A stretch of 64,000 nt of DNA from Megalobrama amblycephala (Eukaryota > Chordata > Actinopteri > Cypriniformes > Xenocyprididae): NCBI RefSeq assembly GCF_018812025.1, contig NC_063046.1, positions 402,328-466,327 on the forward strand. The letters are read 5' to 3'. The notes under the pieces were generated by a model. That model was not told the origin of the DNA. It did not search any database and saw nothing but the letters and a program-made list of their open reading frames with translations. Below are positions 43,819 to 57,411 of this stretch, in pieces. A program made the position numbers and the translations under genes. Positions within the stretch are counted from its first letter, which is position 1. The number at the start of each line of letters is the position of its first letter.

Positions 43819-44950
43819 ATTTTGGCGTATATATTCTACGAGATTACAAACTCGTACTACTGATAGGCATTCTCATGAGATCGTGTTGCTGTCGTCTGTA
43901 ATGAGTTCAGCTCCTCGTGCTCTTCCTTTGTACCTTGCGATGTAACAGCTGATAAATGTGTATAAATGTGTCTGTGGACATACTATTTTTGTAAATATAG
44001 ACCTTTAGTGTAGCTACTGGTGTGATTATGTGTTAGCTTACTTCAGACTAATGTTGCTGAAACTATATTGTCTTTTAATGGTTTCCGTTTATATTAAAGA
44101 AAGATGACAGCAAAAGGTTTAATTTTTCAATTTCACAGTAAAACCAAGCATCCCAGAACACCTGAATGAGTTGAAGTAGATTATACTGATTTCCTATAGC
44201 AGGAAAAAATAAATAGGCTTAAATAAAGCATTGTTCAATAAATGCAGCTGCCATTTCAATGATGTTGCGATGTTCTTCTGTTACCTTACCTTATGAAGAT
44301 TTAAAACTGGGTCATCCCTCTGGAAATAAAAGAAATAATATCCAAAATCAGTGGCCTAATAAAGATTTTTGCAACCTTTTGTTATTCTCTGCCATGTGTT
44401 GTTTTGACCATGTGTGACTTGTGTACCTGGATGTACAATGATGATCACTGATATAAATGGTCAATTTATTTTGATACACAAACATTCATTATTTGGCATA
44501 TATTCAGGTTGATCAGGAAACTTCTTCCCAGTCATATCAATGGCAAAACTGTTGGTCTATGTCAAGCATATATCAAAAATCCTGGAATACAGGTGGGATT
44601 ATGGCCTTGATTTTCTTTTCTTTTTTTCTTTTTTTTATTACTGGATGTTGGGTATAACATGATGGTGTGAACTTAAGATAGTGTGTGAGACATTTAATGA
44701 CATTTTGTTTTTGTACCAAAAGATGGGCATGGACTTGCCAACAACAAACTTTAGCTACTGTAGCAATCCCTTAATATATGAAAATATGACACAGAAAGCT
44801 ATTCTCAGATAAAAAAAAAATGACATTTTTACCACCCTTTGAATTTTAATAAGAATGTTTTTATTAAAAAAAAAAAAAAAAAAAAAAAATAATAATAATA
44901 ATAAAAAAATTCTATGATATATTATAGTTTTACATACAGTGCACCCCCCA
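43819..44950. other. AT-rich intergenic stretch
   Basis: No gene recognised. An A-run with AAT units spans 44,863-44,905. Confidence 0.45.
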
Positions 44951-44957
44951 CAAATGC

Positions 44958-45029
44958 ATATGCATTAGAAAAGATATTCATATGTCTGGAATCATTTCCA
45001 GACATATGAATATATTTTCTAATGCATAT
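44958..45029. repeat. Near-perfect palindrome, 34-bp arms, 4-nt loop
   Basis: ATATGCATTAGAAAA... TATGTCTGGAA faces TTCCAGACATATG... TTTTCTAATGCATAT with one mismatch. Loop TCAT at 44,992-44,995. Confidence 0.9.
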
Positions 45030-47057
45030 TAGAACTCTGCAAGCATGAATTTTATTCAACATGAATTAATTAAATAGATTTAAAAAAAGAATGAATAAGA
45101 AGACATTTCAAATGTTACAAATAATTTCTATTTCAATACTGTTCTTCAAACTTTCTGTTCTGTGAATCCTGAATACAGACAGGTTTCCACTTTCATTCAG
45201 CAGCACAACTGTTTTCAGCTCTGATATCAGCATATAAGAATGATTTAGAAGGATTTGACACTGATGACTGGAGTAACAGGATTAAACAGCCATTTAAAAT
45301 ATATTAAAATAGAAAACAAATCACAATATTACTGTTTTTGCCTAGTTTTGATCAAATAAATGCAACCTTGGTGAGCCTAAACATATTTTTATTAATCCCA
45401 TACTTTTGAACAGCAATACATCACATATTTCAAAATGAACTTAAAAATTTAAGAACAATACCAGAACAGATATTAATCCTCAGACACATGTTTATTTCAG
45501 TTGTTACAGGCAGGGATGAATTTAATGATAACAATATTGCAGACGACAGCTGAAGGTTGTTCTGCTGTTACACAAAGTGCTTGTCATTCAGTTACAGACG
45601 ACTGCACAAAACGTGCATACTAATGAAAACATTATAAACTGTTACCTAGAAGTAAACAACTGTAGTTTCGGCATAAGTCAGCCGCGACGCTGAGAATATA
45701 GTTATTTTTTAGGGAATAATCCTGACTGAGATACAATATGAACTAAAATTCCCAGTTGCACGTGCAATCGCGCATGTCTGGGAAACTCATGAATATTCAT
45801 GTATGCTCCGCTTTCGGAAACCGAAAATCTCAGAAACCGAAAATCTCGTAACACTGGATCACATTCATACTCAACGAGATTAGTACCTACTCTTTTAGGC
45901 TCGTTAAGTAAGTAGGCTACTTATTGAAATTAAGTACCTACTCAGTATAGGCTGTTTGCTTTGCAAAGCCCTTGCCTTTTTTTTTTTTTTTTTTGGAACA
46001 CGAAATGTGAATCCGAAAGTTATCTGGAAGGAACTTTTTCTGTTAGGTAAGTTAAAAATAAATTGTTACCCTAACTCTTATGTTTACTTGGTAAGTAACT
46101 GAAACCAACATATTTTATATAGTTTTTAAGCGTTAGTTTGTTTTCTAAATAGTCATAATTGCTGCCAAAATATTCGAGTAAGAATTTGGGAGGATTTTAT
46201 TTTGAATAGGTCGTTATGACCGTGCTAGGCCGCTGAGAAAATCGGACAACGTGTCCAGAAGGAAACCGCTATAAAATGTTTAAAAGCGCTGATTATCATC
46301 AATTCCTACGGATGAATCTAGTCTGGTTGCTGATTCAGAAAGTTATAATATGTAGACCCTAGGCTACTTTGTATTTTGCAGTCTGAATTAAATATGCGGG
46401 TAACGTTGATTTAAACGTTTTTGATTTCCCATGACCAAGTAAACGCTGTATAAAATAGATCATGTAATATTTTTGTAGAAATCATAATACTGGAATGCAG
46501 AAATTCTACACAAAACAAACTGTCATATTATTTAAGACAGCATGTTAGTAAAAATACATAAATGTAATTCTTATGCTGCGGGTGTCAGTTTATGAGAATG
46601 TGCTGTCTATATGTTTCTTTTTTTAAATTCATACCACAACAGTGTAGCCTAAGTGTCTTTATAGTAATCTTAAAATATAAGGCAAATAAAACTGCATCTC
46701 CATTTTAAATGGACAGAATTTAATAATGTCTGGAAATTTTAGGTCTATAAAAGTTAAACATTTTAATTGTATATTATTGTATTATTAATTGTATATTGTA
46801 TAATTATCATATTTTTACACTAATTATATCAAACAATAGCCTACTGTCAGTACATTAGCCTATAGTTATACAAATGAACTAGATCAGTTGTTCTCAAACC
46901 TGCAAACCTTCCTGTCTCTACTTATGAGCTTGTGATGAGTTAAATCACAGTCTCTCTAAGATTTCACAATTTTTATTTATTTAATTTATTTTTTTGTGAT
47001 TTTTGCAATCAACATGACTGATTGTGTGGTGGTAATTTCCAGAAATTTGTGAAAATG

Positions 47058-47088
<31 letters not shown>

Positions 47089-48149
47089 AGTACATCACAT
47101 TTATCATATTAGGTATTATGAGAAAAGGGACTTCAGTGCTTCTCTGTATGCTTTCAGCATGTATGCCACATGTATTTCTCTTGGAGCTGGTAGGACTTGG
47201 GGATGCTTCCACCATTTGTGACCTTTTCATTTAGAAACTTTCTCACCAAAGGATGATCATGCAGACGTGGAAAGGGGGATATTTAGTGCAATGCACAGCT
47301 TTACCCAGTCTTTACATATCTGAAAGAATAATAATTTGTTTTAAATTAATAGGCTTTTAGAGAAGCTAGCCAGGCATGGGCAATATGAGTCATAGGTATA
47401 TAGTCGCATTAGCAAATAGCAAAAACAGATACTTGTGTAATAAGTAAAAGGTTATCTTTTTTTTCTTTTTTTTTTTTTTCTTTTTTCTTTTTTTTTGTAC
47501 AACACAAGACCAGGAACATCCAAATAATTAGTAATCAAGTAAACAGTCAGTGATACAAAAAAATGACAAATAAATACCATATAAAAGGTACAGATATAAA
47601 CAATGCATCATTTAAAGTACTTTTAAAAATGTGTGCTGTAGTTGTTATTTGATTAACATAAACAACACAGACACAGCAGGAATATTAGGTTGCTGTCACT
47701 TTAAGACCTACAGTAACACGTCCCAGTCAGTTATTTCCCCTAAAACGTTTGTTCACTTGATCTTATCGATTGCTTTACAAAATACTTAATAAAATGGATA
47801 TTTTGATGTAATTGAATGTGCATTTGACTTCAAGCGCTAAGGATAGAAAGAAAATTAAATACTCGCTGGCAAGCACACACACACCGTGGTCAGTCAATCA
47901 TCAGTCAGTCAGAAACTCCAGTCTCTTTCGTGGTATACTGCGCTTTTAATATTTTTTTTAGTAACGTTACTATCAATACATATGTTTTGTGTTGTCATTC
48001 AATCATGTTAAACACATTAAAAATGCTATATTACCCACTAAAAGCTGTTCGGATATTGGCTACATAGCCTGATATAAACGATGATGATTTTATCAAAGAC
48101 ACTTAAATCATCATACCACCCAGCCATATAAAACAAAAATAACTTTTAC
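45030..48149. other. Long intergenic stretch without recognised genes
   Basis: AT-rich; T-runs at 45,977-45,994, 47,060-47,084 and 47,459-47,497. Repeated TACCTACTC / GAGTAGGTA motifs around 45,885-45,945 hint at another TIR element whose partner could be the GAGTAGGCGAG blocks at 43,422 and 43,549; not secure. No RNA gene found. Confidence 0.4.
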
Positions 48150-48153
48150 TTAC

Positions 48154-48473
48154 TTCATTTTGATCGTGTCCAGCGGCCATCAGCCTTGAAGCCATCTCCG
48201 ACATTGTTAGCTGCTTGCGTTTCCTCTGATTCCACTGCGAGATGTTTGCTCCCGTTTAGATGATAGTCGATAGTAGACTTTCCTTTGTGATCTAAAATTT
48301 GAATTGCACAGGCTGGAAAACAATTTAACCCCACTCTTGTGCAAAATATCAGGATATTGCTTGGCCCAGTTATATGAGAGGGCAAATGAGATTAATTTAC
48401 TTTTGCCATACTTTCTGCCAGACCACTCATAGGCATCACGTGTGCAACATCTGCCCACGTAAAAATAATGCAT
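48154..48473 (-). pseudogene. CGGBP1/BED-like zinc-finger exon, frameshifted
   Basis: On the minus strand: KYGKSKLISFALSYNWAKQY, then SGVKLFSSLCNSNF, then, in another frame, LDHKGKSTIDYHLNGSKHLA. Together they match the order of a CGGBP1-like or transposon-derived BED finger (CxxC...HxxxxxH) with a one-base deletion near 48,300 and the first Cys changed to Ser. The exon ends at 48,154 with a consensus donor GTAAGT. Could derive from a hAT transposase N-terminus. Weak but structured. Confidence 0.45.
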
Positions 48474-48616
48474 TTCAACTTTAAATTAGAGAATTTAATT
48501 AGATGATTATAATTTAATGTTTTGTGAGGTTTATTATATTTCGGTTAAATTAGGAATTAAGCAAGATAGCAAAAAAAAAAAAAAAAAAAAACAGCATGAT
48601 TTCTTGAATGATTTCT

Positions 48617-49225
48617 TAAATGCTTAAATTTTATTTTCATGTAAGCTTACCTCATACCAAAATTATGGATCTTTCTCATCTTATTTGCAAATGCTTAAAC
48701 ACAGCAAGTCAGAAATGAAGACCCAATGTTCCAATCATTAAATATAGGATAAAACCTATACTTTTGCAACAACATCAGCTCAAAAGTATTGAAAAAATAT
48801 ATAAAACAAATACTGAAACAATTGATAAGCATTTTTAATTAGCAGATCACTGAAATATTGAGAAATAGCAGATTCCAATCTCAGTTGGAGGCATAGTCAG
48901 TGTTGAATTTATTTTCATTACATGGACACACAGTAAAATAGGACTCTTTGAATCGGATTTGTTCAGTGTGTATAAGGAACAACACAGAGGAGCAGAGAGA
49001 AAATAATATCTGGGTGAGGGAGAGGAACAGATGAAGGAGGAGAGGAGAAGTTGGATCAGGACAAGGGAGAAGAAGAGGTAGAGGAGAGGAGGAAGAATGT
49101 GTGCTGGACTGCATCTCTGTTTTTTTCACTTACACGTGGAACCTATGAAAGCTTATTTCTGCCATGAATAGAAAATAAAAAAAAGGTAATTATGTCTTTT
49201 TTTATCTCACAATTCTGACTTTTTA
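48617..49225. repeat. Tandem block A, copy 1
   Basis: AAGCTTACCTCATACCAAAA, then a purine-rich AGGAGGAGAGGAGAAGTTGG, to TCTCACAATTCTGACTTTTT. Repeats as A' at 49,378-49,980. Confidence 0.8.
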
Positions 49226-50933
49226 CAGTTTTTTTCAATTGCTAACATACATTTGTCCATTCTGTAGTCACATTTTCAAAACTCTAAACACATTTAGCAG
49301 AACATCTGTCTGTTGTGGCCATACCATTAACACAATTCATGTCGTTTTCACACAAAATGCAATCAATTAACACATTTTTTAAATGCTTAAATTTTCTTTT
49401 CATATAAGCTTACCTCATACCAAAATCATGGATCTTTCTCATCTTATTTGCAAAGTCTTAAACACAGCAAGTCAGAAATGAAGACCCAATGTTCCAATCT
49501 TTAAATATAGGATAAAACCTCTAATTCTGCAACAACAGCAGCTCAAAAGTATTGAAAAAAATATATAAAACAAATACTGAAACAATTGATAAGCATTTTT
49601 AATTAGCAGATCACTGAAATATTGAGCAGATTCCAGTCTCAGTTGGAAGTATAGTCAGGGGTTGAACTTCTTTCCATTACATGGACATACACAGCAAAAT
49701 AGGACTCTTTGAATCGGATTCGTTCAGTGTGGATGAAGAACAACACAGAGGAGCAGAGAGAAATTAATATCTGGGTAAGGGAGAGGAATAGATGAAGGAG
49801 GAAAGGAGAAGTTGGATCAGGACAAGGGAGAAGAAGAGGTATGGGAGAGGAGGAAGAATGCTGGACTGTGCATCTCTGTTTTTTTCACTTACACGTGGAA
49901 CCTATGAAAGCTTATTTCTGCCATGAATAGAAAATAAAAAAGGTAATTATGTCTTTTTATCTCACAATTCTGACTTTTTAAACTCAATTCCTATTGTTTA
50001 TATATCACAATTCTGAGGGGAAAAAGTCAGAATTGTGAGATAAAAAGTCACAATTACCTTTTATACTTTTTTTATTCTGTGGTGGAAAAAAGTTTCAACA
50101 GTAACCAAAGGCCATGTATGTTGGATTTGTTGTTGATCAATGGCAGCAATTTCATGTTTTCATTTCAGTAAAAGCTTCATGTAAATCTTTTACTACAACG
50201 ATTCCACTACCATTGTTCCATATATGCAGAATATGTGGTCTGCGTAGGGCACTAACTACCAAGGGGACACCATCCCACCATCTATGGGCACCATCAACAC
50301 CACACACCCAACACCAGAAAGAGATTTCAACCAAGGGGGACACTGAAGTTCTGCATAGGGGACTCATCTGACCAGTAGCTGCCCTGAGCAATTCTGTTAC
50401 TTCCTTCTTCTCTTTTTCTACTGCACGTTCTATAAAATAATGACTCTCTTCTGTTGCCAAGAATGCACACATTCAACACTCAACCAAACATATAGAATGG
50501 CTTACATGCATTATACTATTACTGTAGTAAAAGGAAACTGAATTATAAAAACGATGGATTTCATATTTTCTCCAGTTAGAACCGAAACATGACAAGTAAT
50601 GCAGTTTTCATAATGCCATCAACTGTTAGTATTTTGACAGTCATTGCGCTTTGATTGACTATATGTTCATGTTGAATAGAAAACTAGTGCTATGTTTTGA
50701 CAGAACGACTCGATTTTGAATCAGTTTTGCTGTGTTTTGATAGAGTTAGTATGTGTTGAAAAAGGTTTTTAGCATTTTGAAATGTGGAGTTTGTGTTTAT
50801 ATAACAAAATATGGTTTTGGGCAGAAAATTAACTATTTGGCTAACTGTGTGATGTTTGTGTGTTGCTGTGTTAAGAGTTTAGAAAAAGTACTTTAAGTAT
50901 TGCTAAATGCTTGTTAGCAATTGAAAAAAACTG
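49226..50933. mobile_element. Nonautonomous mariner-type element
   Basis: Left end CAGTTTTTTTCAATTGCTAA and right end TTAGCAATTGAAAAAAACTG are inverse complements flanked by TA. No intact transposase frame. It contains block A' and block B. A second right end at 51,964 arises from duplication of block B. Confidence 0.7.
49378..49980. repeat. Tandem block A, copy 2 (A')
   Basis: About 600 bp, closely matching 48,617-49,225 with small indels, lying just inside the left end of the mariner-type element. Confidence 0.8.
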
Positions 50934-50934
50934 T
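49981..50934. repeat. Tandem block B, copy 1
   Basis: Begins AACTCAATTCCTATTG and has inverted GTCAGAATTGTGAGATAAAA / TTATCTCACAATTCTGAC segments at its left edge. A minus-strand frame (50,472-50,152) shared with copy 2 is unrecognised. Confidence 0.8.
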
Positions 50935-51019
50935 AAACTCAATTCCTATAGTTTATATATCACAATTCTGAGGAAAAAAAGTCAGAATTGTGAGATGTAA
51001 ACTCACAATTATAAAATAA

Positions 51020-51062
<43 letters not shown>

Positions 51063-51967
51063 AATTGTGAGATAAAAAGTCACAATTACGTTTTATACTT
51101 TTTTTATTCTGTGGCGGAAAAAAAGCTTCAACAGTAACCAAAGACCATGTATGTTGGATTTGTTGTTGATCAATGGCAGCAATTTCATGTTTTCATTTCA
51201 GTAAAAGCTTCATGTAAAGCTTTTACTACAACGATTCCACTACCATTGTTCCATATATGCAGAATATGTGGTCTGCGTAGGGCACTAACTACCAAGGAGA
51301 CACCATCCCACCCTCTATGAGGGCACCATCAACACCACAGAAACCCCAGAAAGAGATTTCAACCAAGGGGACACTGAAGTTCTGCATAGGGGACTCATCT
51401 GACCAGTAGCTGCCCTGAGCAATTCTGTTACTTCCTTCTTCTCTTTTTCTACTGCACGTTCTATAAAATAATGACTCTCTTCTGTTGCCAAGAATGCACA
51501 CATTCAACACTCAACCAAACATATAGAATGGCTTACATGCATTACTCTATTACTGCAGTAAAAGGAAACTGAATTATAAAAACAATGGATTTCATATTTT
51601 CTCCAGTTAGAACCGAAACATGACAAGTAATGCAGTTTTCATAATGCCATCAACTGTTAGTATTTTGACAGTCATTGCGCTTTGATTGACTATATGTTCA
51701 TGTTGAATAGAAAACTAGTGCTATGTTTTGACAGAACGACTCGATTTTGAATCAGTTTTGCTGTGTTTTGATAGAGTTAGTATGTGTTGAAAAAGGTTTT
51801 TAGCATTTTGAAATGTGGAGTTTGTGTTTATATAACAAAATATGGTTTTGGGCAGAAAATTAACTATTTGGCTAATTGTGTGATGTAGGTGCGTTGCTGT
51901 GTTAAGAGTTTAGAAAAAGTACTTTAAGTATTGCTAAACGCTTGTTAGCAATTGAAAAAAACTGTAA
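50935..51967. repeat. Tandem block B, copy 2, with (AAAT)n
   Basis: Direct copy of the preceding block, interrupted by an (AAAT)n tract at 51,016-51,062. Ends with the same TTAGCAATTGAAAAAAACTG terminus. Confidence 0.85.
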
Positions 51968-53748
51968 ACAAGAATTTGTTCAGCTGTAAAGTGCAATAAT
52001 CACCTGGGGCCAGATTCACAAACAAAAAAAGTAAGCAGATAAACATCAAATTTTCATTTTTGGGTGAACTATCCCTTCAATATTGGCTTGTCTAATGCCT
52101 TGAACTTGGGCTGGTATATGCAAATATTGGGGGCGTACATATTAATGATCCTGACTGTTGCGTCACAGTCAAATTTACATAAGGAGGAGGAATCAATGGT
52201 GTTTGAGACTCACTGTATGTCATTTCCATGTACTGAACTCTTGTTATTCAACTATGCCGAGGTAAATTCAATTTTCAATTCTAGGGCACCTTTAAAATAT
52301 ATTATCTGTGGCCCCCATGCATAATTTACAAATCGTGCAGTTTCATAATGTCAAAACAAGGCGGCAGTACTAGATTTTAGGCCATGGAAACAATAACGCA
52401 CCCAAAACGTAATGAAACAGTGCTACTTGTGTGCACTGTGCGACTCACAAGCTCACAAATGTGTTTACTTGCTGAGTGTCTCGATCACACGACCACTAAA
52501 CAGCCAGTGAGAAGTGTTCAAGTTAGGCGTAGAGGTCCAGGTACAAGCTGCAAATCTCTCTGTGATTTAATTCAGTTTAAAGACAGTTGAAACAACACTA
52601 ACTTGTAAATCAGGAGAAACATTGAGCCGATCCAGTTAGAATACTTTTCAACCAACAATTCACAACATTTATCATGGATTTACTGTGGTAACACTAACTG
52701 TAACTATGGTATATTGTCAGAAATGTAGGTTAATATCTTATTTTATTTCATTTTTAATGTAGACTTGTATTAAATGCAAATAAGGCCACATTACAGACTA
52801 TTTTTGTCATAAACTTGCAGTTTTGTGCATTTGTATTTATATTAAATGTGTTCATAGACTAAATAGCTTAAAGTCATTCTAGAAACAGTATTTTTTTTAA
52901 TTTTTTACCATGTAGTGAGGAGCCATGTGTGGTTTTACCTGCTGTGATCTAATTAGAGTACTTTTAATTTAAATAAGAATAGATTTCTAACTTAGTAATA
53001 TTAATTCAATTTCACCCTATAAAAACGAGGTTAAGTTTTATAGAAAACTACTCTGTCAGCTCAAGCTTTTGTCAAATCTGTTATGTTTTCAAGAAACAAA
53101 ACATGTAGGCCTAATATTAGTTTTATATTTATATAATAAAACTAAAATAGAAAAGGTACCGGCCCCCAGATGTGTCCACAACATCGAATCTGGTCCCCTT
53201 CAAAAAAAGCTTGACTCTCCTTGCACGTTCATACAGGCAGAGTTCCAAACGCTTAAATATTTTCTCAAGAACATCTTTATTTTTTACTTGAAAAGAAAAT
53301 TAAAAGTGTTTATTTAATTGAAAGTGGGTATTGCTGAATGAAAAAAGCCCGTCACTGCCCGTAGATTACCGTAGATATCATAATAACTGCGCAGAGTATT
53401 GTTTGATGGGAGTTAATCACTCAGCGTCATGTTTTTAATGCACCATTAAGATCGTTATTTTAAAAGAGCCTGTCTTAAAGGTGACAGCTAGTTGTTAAAA
53501 TGTGTACTGCAATCCAAATTCAAAATATTTTTGCTCTGCCCCCTCCTCCTCATATGCTCACACAGGTTGCCAGTTTGAGGACACACAACAGGAGTGAGCT
53601 CAATTTACATTGGAAGGCGAAGAGAGAGAGACTTGCACACTGTAAGGTTATAAGTTCATTTATTGATTTATGATGAGTTGATATCATGTTTTAATATGCT
53701 TTTCTTTTCTTTTTTTCAAAAAGCGCATCCTGATTGTTTTCATTTTTT
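51968..53748. other. Intergenic, MITE end at left
   Basis: CATTTTTGGGTGAACTATCC at 52,052-52,078 is a stray MITE right end. The rest shows no gene; the 68- to 86-codon frames lack any family signal. Confidence 0.45.
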
Positions 53749-54821
53749 TAAAGTTGGCATGAAATCAAAATCGACCCTATTTACTTTGTTAGGGCATATT
53801 ACTAGTCTTGTTGTGAACAATTAATCCGTGCAAGTTAATACATGGGAAAAAATGTTTGTCGCAGTAATTTTTAATAAAAATGTGAAAAGGTACTTCCGGT
53901 CTGAAATGGCGTTCCTTCTTAGATGACGTCAGTTTGATGGCTTGGGTTAAAAAATGTGTAAACCACTCTTCTGCAACTGTGTGTCTGAGCGAGATATGGA
54001 GAGGAGGAGCGCTAAAGTAAAACTCTGCCCTCTAGAGAGTACCTCAGGGATGATGAGTTAGCATTTTAGGACTTCCGGTTCCAACGCCGTAAAGTCAATG
54101 GGTTTTTTGAATGGGTTTTTGCTAAATCGCCTGAAATAAGGTCTGTGGTTAACAAAGCCTCTAAATATTTCCACGTTTTGATCTATGACATAAAACACAC
54201 CAGTTATAACCCACTTGTTATTTTTTAAACTTTTACTGTGTCCTAAAATCGGCGGTTGCTAACAAAGTGCAAAAATGGACTATTTCCTTTGGCGGGGACT
54301 TTAGACATCATCATGACAAACAGGACATTTGGACAGCATTTCTCATGAAAAAGTGGATAAGTATTCATAACAGCACAGATCATAATCAGCGAGCATGTTT
54401 ATAAATAAAGTTGTTTTCTAAATAAAGTTTGAGGAAGCTTGGTGGTGACGACGTTGATCCGCGACCATGGTGTGCTGTAGTCCGTTTATAGCCTACTGTT
54501 AGCCTTTTATATCTGACCACTTTATTTAGGCTTCAAAATCTATAAATGTTGTGTTCACTTGTAAAGATTATCTTGATAGACAAAACGTGTAAGTGTCATA
54601 ACCCTTTGTTAAACACAGAGCTTATTTTCTGCCTTTTTTTCAGAAGTCTATGGGAAAAATAGGCTTTTGATCAAGGGAACCCGTGCGCCGCTAACTTCCG
54701 GGTTGGCCTACAAAAACACGTCATCCTTGAAGTACTCTATTCAATATTCTGTTTCACTTGGAAATATGTCACAACACTGGAGAAAAGATGTTTGCAACTT
54801 CCGGTTCATGGGGACTTTAAA
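53749..54821. mobile_element. MITE-like element, AAAGTTGGCATGAAATC / GGGGACTTTAA ends
   Basis: Left TTAAAGTTGGCATGAAATCA; right GGTTCATGGGGACTTTAA. Several CTTCCGG motifs (53,893; 54,074; 54,695; 54,799) recur inside. Boundaries approximate. Confidence 0.45.
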
Positions 54822-57391
54822 CCATGGGATAAGACTTTAAAACAAGGAATAGGCCATGACGTCAATGAATAATGGCGAATGTTTGGATTTCCTGTGGTTA
54901 ACGATCTGTCCATCACAGGCTGCGTGATTTCGCCACTTCCTGTGGAGAGTTTTTTTTTGTTTGTTTGTTTTGTTTTTCCCCGGTGATTAACCGATAACAT
55001 TTTGGCCAACAAAATTTCTAGTCGACTAACAGTTAGTCGACTTTTGGGGGGCAGGTCTACAAATAACCCAATTACAGTCAATTACATGTCGGGTATCACA
55101 TTTGTCATGAAACTGAAGAGTGAACTCCAGCGCTTTGCCAGCTGGTTAATAATCTCAACCAAACACATTTATATTTGCGATTAATCAGATTTAGACAACA
55201 TAAAAGTAATATTACAGCTTACATCTGCACAAGAGGATACAAATCCGCACGTGAACGTGACCGTGCTAGTATGATGTGCAACTCTGGTTTAGGCATGTGA
55301 CAGTATCAAATTTTCATGTTGCCATTCTGCTGTCAGAGAGGGCACGTGCACTTTCATTCAGTTCGTCTCCTTCACTCATTCCACCATGTGCTTCTCATGC
55401 TCTTGTTGTGCATTTTATATGGTTGATGTGGAAAGTATTCGTAACCCTCTACTGCATTATTATGATAAATTTATATAAAAAAAATATTTGACTGTTTTTC
55501 TTTTCTTAGAATGGCTTAACTTGAAGTGCTGTAAAAAAAAAAAATTGGAAAAAAATATTATTTCAAGGTACTTTATGATATGTTGCCATATGGCAACAAC
55601 GTACAATAGTGGAAAGAACTTAAAATAAGTGTAAGTGTATATAGTTCATATTTTTCCTCAGAAATGTTGTTTGTATTGAATCAATTGGTGCTATTATAAG
55701 CTTTAGCAGTAAATATAAACAATACCTTATACTTATTTTCCAACATCTTGTGCTTTTCCATTCTCTTTTGCTGAATAATGCTTTATATTCTTTGAATTTC
55801 ATTACGTTTTTCGTGAATATTATTTAAATTGCAAATGTAGACAGTAAAAAACAAATCTAATACTGTTCATCATGTATCATAAAACATTGACATAAAACCA
55901 AAAACATTGCAGTTCATGAAAATTCAACATTACGCAATCTTATGAGAGGAAGGTTATGAACATGAACCCCCCATAATCCTTGAAACTTCACCTTTTTTCT
56001 GTACGAAACTTTAAAAAGCATTTTTTTTTTTTCAGAGGTGAGACACATGTACACATCACATTTGGTGCTCTTCACCCTAACAATACACTTACAGCCACTT
56101 GCACCTGCCTTTTTGAGACACAATGGTAGGCCAGTGGTAGATCTGGGCCAGTATACTGGCTGTGGTGGCAGGTCTCCGATGTTGATTTAATCCATAATAT
56201 AAATGCCATGGCAGTCCTTAACATACGACTAATCAACATTATATCACTAGCATTAATGTTGTTATTGTTACAGCTTAACAGACTGCAGCTGGCCTTTGCT
56301 AGCTATCTAACCTATTATAATAATGCCATTCCATTATTGTGCAGTGTTGCCATATGGCAACACAGACATTTTATCAATTTACCAAAAACTAATTTCATAA
56401 AAACTTTTTTGAGTGGTGAATATGTCATCATACCTTACCTGAGATGATGTTAACATTTTTTTTGTGTGAATGTGACATGGGCGGGTCCTTGTTTGTTACT
56501 GACGTTTTAATTTGCTTTCAGCAACTACATACAAGAGACGGCAGTCTGTCAGAAAATCGCACCACAGAAAAAAATTGCATGTTATGTGACTTAACCAAAG
56601 CACATCATTGGCTAAACTAAGGTCTTCTCTTACCAACAAAAAAAAAAAAAAAAAACGAGAATGTTCTGTTAAAGAGACAGTGGCAAGGACATGAACACAA
56701 AGTGTATGTTGCCATATGGCAATGCATTATAAAAATGCCCACTATAACAATATTGTGCATATATATATGTGTGTATATATATATTTTAATGTGATATATC
56801 ACATTACCAAATATCAGCACGTCTACTCATGGATGCGCTCTTCCTTTAACAGTGCGCTGAAAAACTAAAGCACAGATAATTTACAACATTCTATTACAAT
56901 CCTGTTCTCATTATAATGTTATGCATGATAGATTGGTGCTGCACATCTTGCACTCAACTGTATTTCATGATAAAAGTGATTCTAAGTATCATTGCCGTTT
57001 TACCTTTTAGTTATTATTACAATTCTCAGACTTAATAAAAACACAGTATCACTCATTGTAATAGTTGGACTATTGAAGACTTGTGAGGAGGAAAGAAAAC
57101 CTTAAGGAGATTGGTCTATTCAGTTGGCTCGAAATTTATTAAAAAAACATTTCTTTCTTTGATTTCTTTGTTTTATTTATCACTTAAAATAGGTATAACT
57201 CAATATTTCGACTAATTGCAAAAGTGGAATAATGGATCAAAGTCTACCGATTCATCTGTAAAATAATTGATGATTGGTCAATTTATCATTCCAGTAATCA
57301 TTAGATTAATTGATTATGAAAATAATTGTTTGTTACAGCCCTATTAACTGGTAGGAAAATTTCCTTACCATCACAACCCTATTCTAAACCT
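54822..57391. repeat. Degenerate hAT-type repeat complex
   Basis: TAGTCGACTAACAGTTAGTCGAC at 55,018-55,040 is a short palindrome in a repeat. Blocks at 55,325-55,440 and 56,830-57,000 recur at 60,790-60,970 and 61,660-61,780 in the same orientation. TTGTTTGTTACAGCCCTA at 57,326-57,343 looks like a hAT end. The motif TGTTGCCATATGGCAACA/C recurs at 55,580, 56,344 and 56,706. No gene. Confidence 0.5.
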
Positions 57392-57411
57392 GGGCAAGAG
57401 TACTTGAGTAC
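57392..57411. repeat. Left 20-bp inverted terminus (pairs with 61,981-62,000)
   Basis: GGGCAAGAGTACTTGAGTAC, the exact inverse complement of 61,981-62,000. The pair encloses GIMAP exon A and its decayed partner exon. Confidence 0.7.

Noticed and set aside
43569..43901. 110-codon frame
   Set aside because: It lies over a long hairpin; both arms appear in it as reverse copies, which is not expected of a gene.
50152..50472. 106-codon minus-strand frame, also present at 51,315-51,510
   Set aside because: Duplicated with the surrounding repeat block and disrupted in the second copy. No recognised domain.
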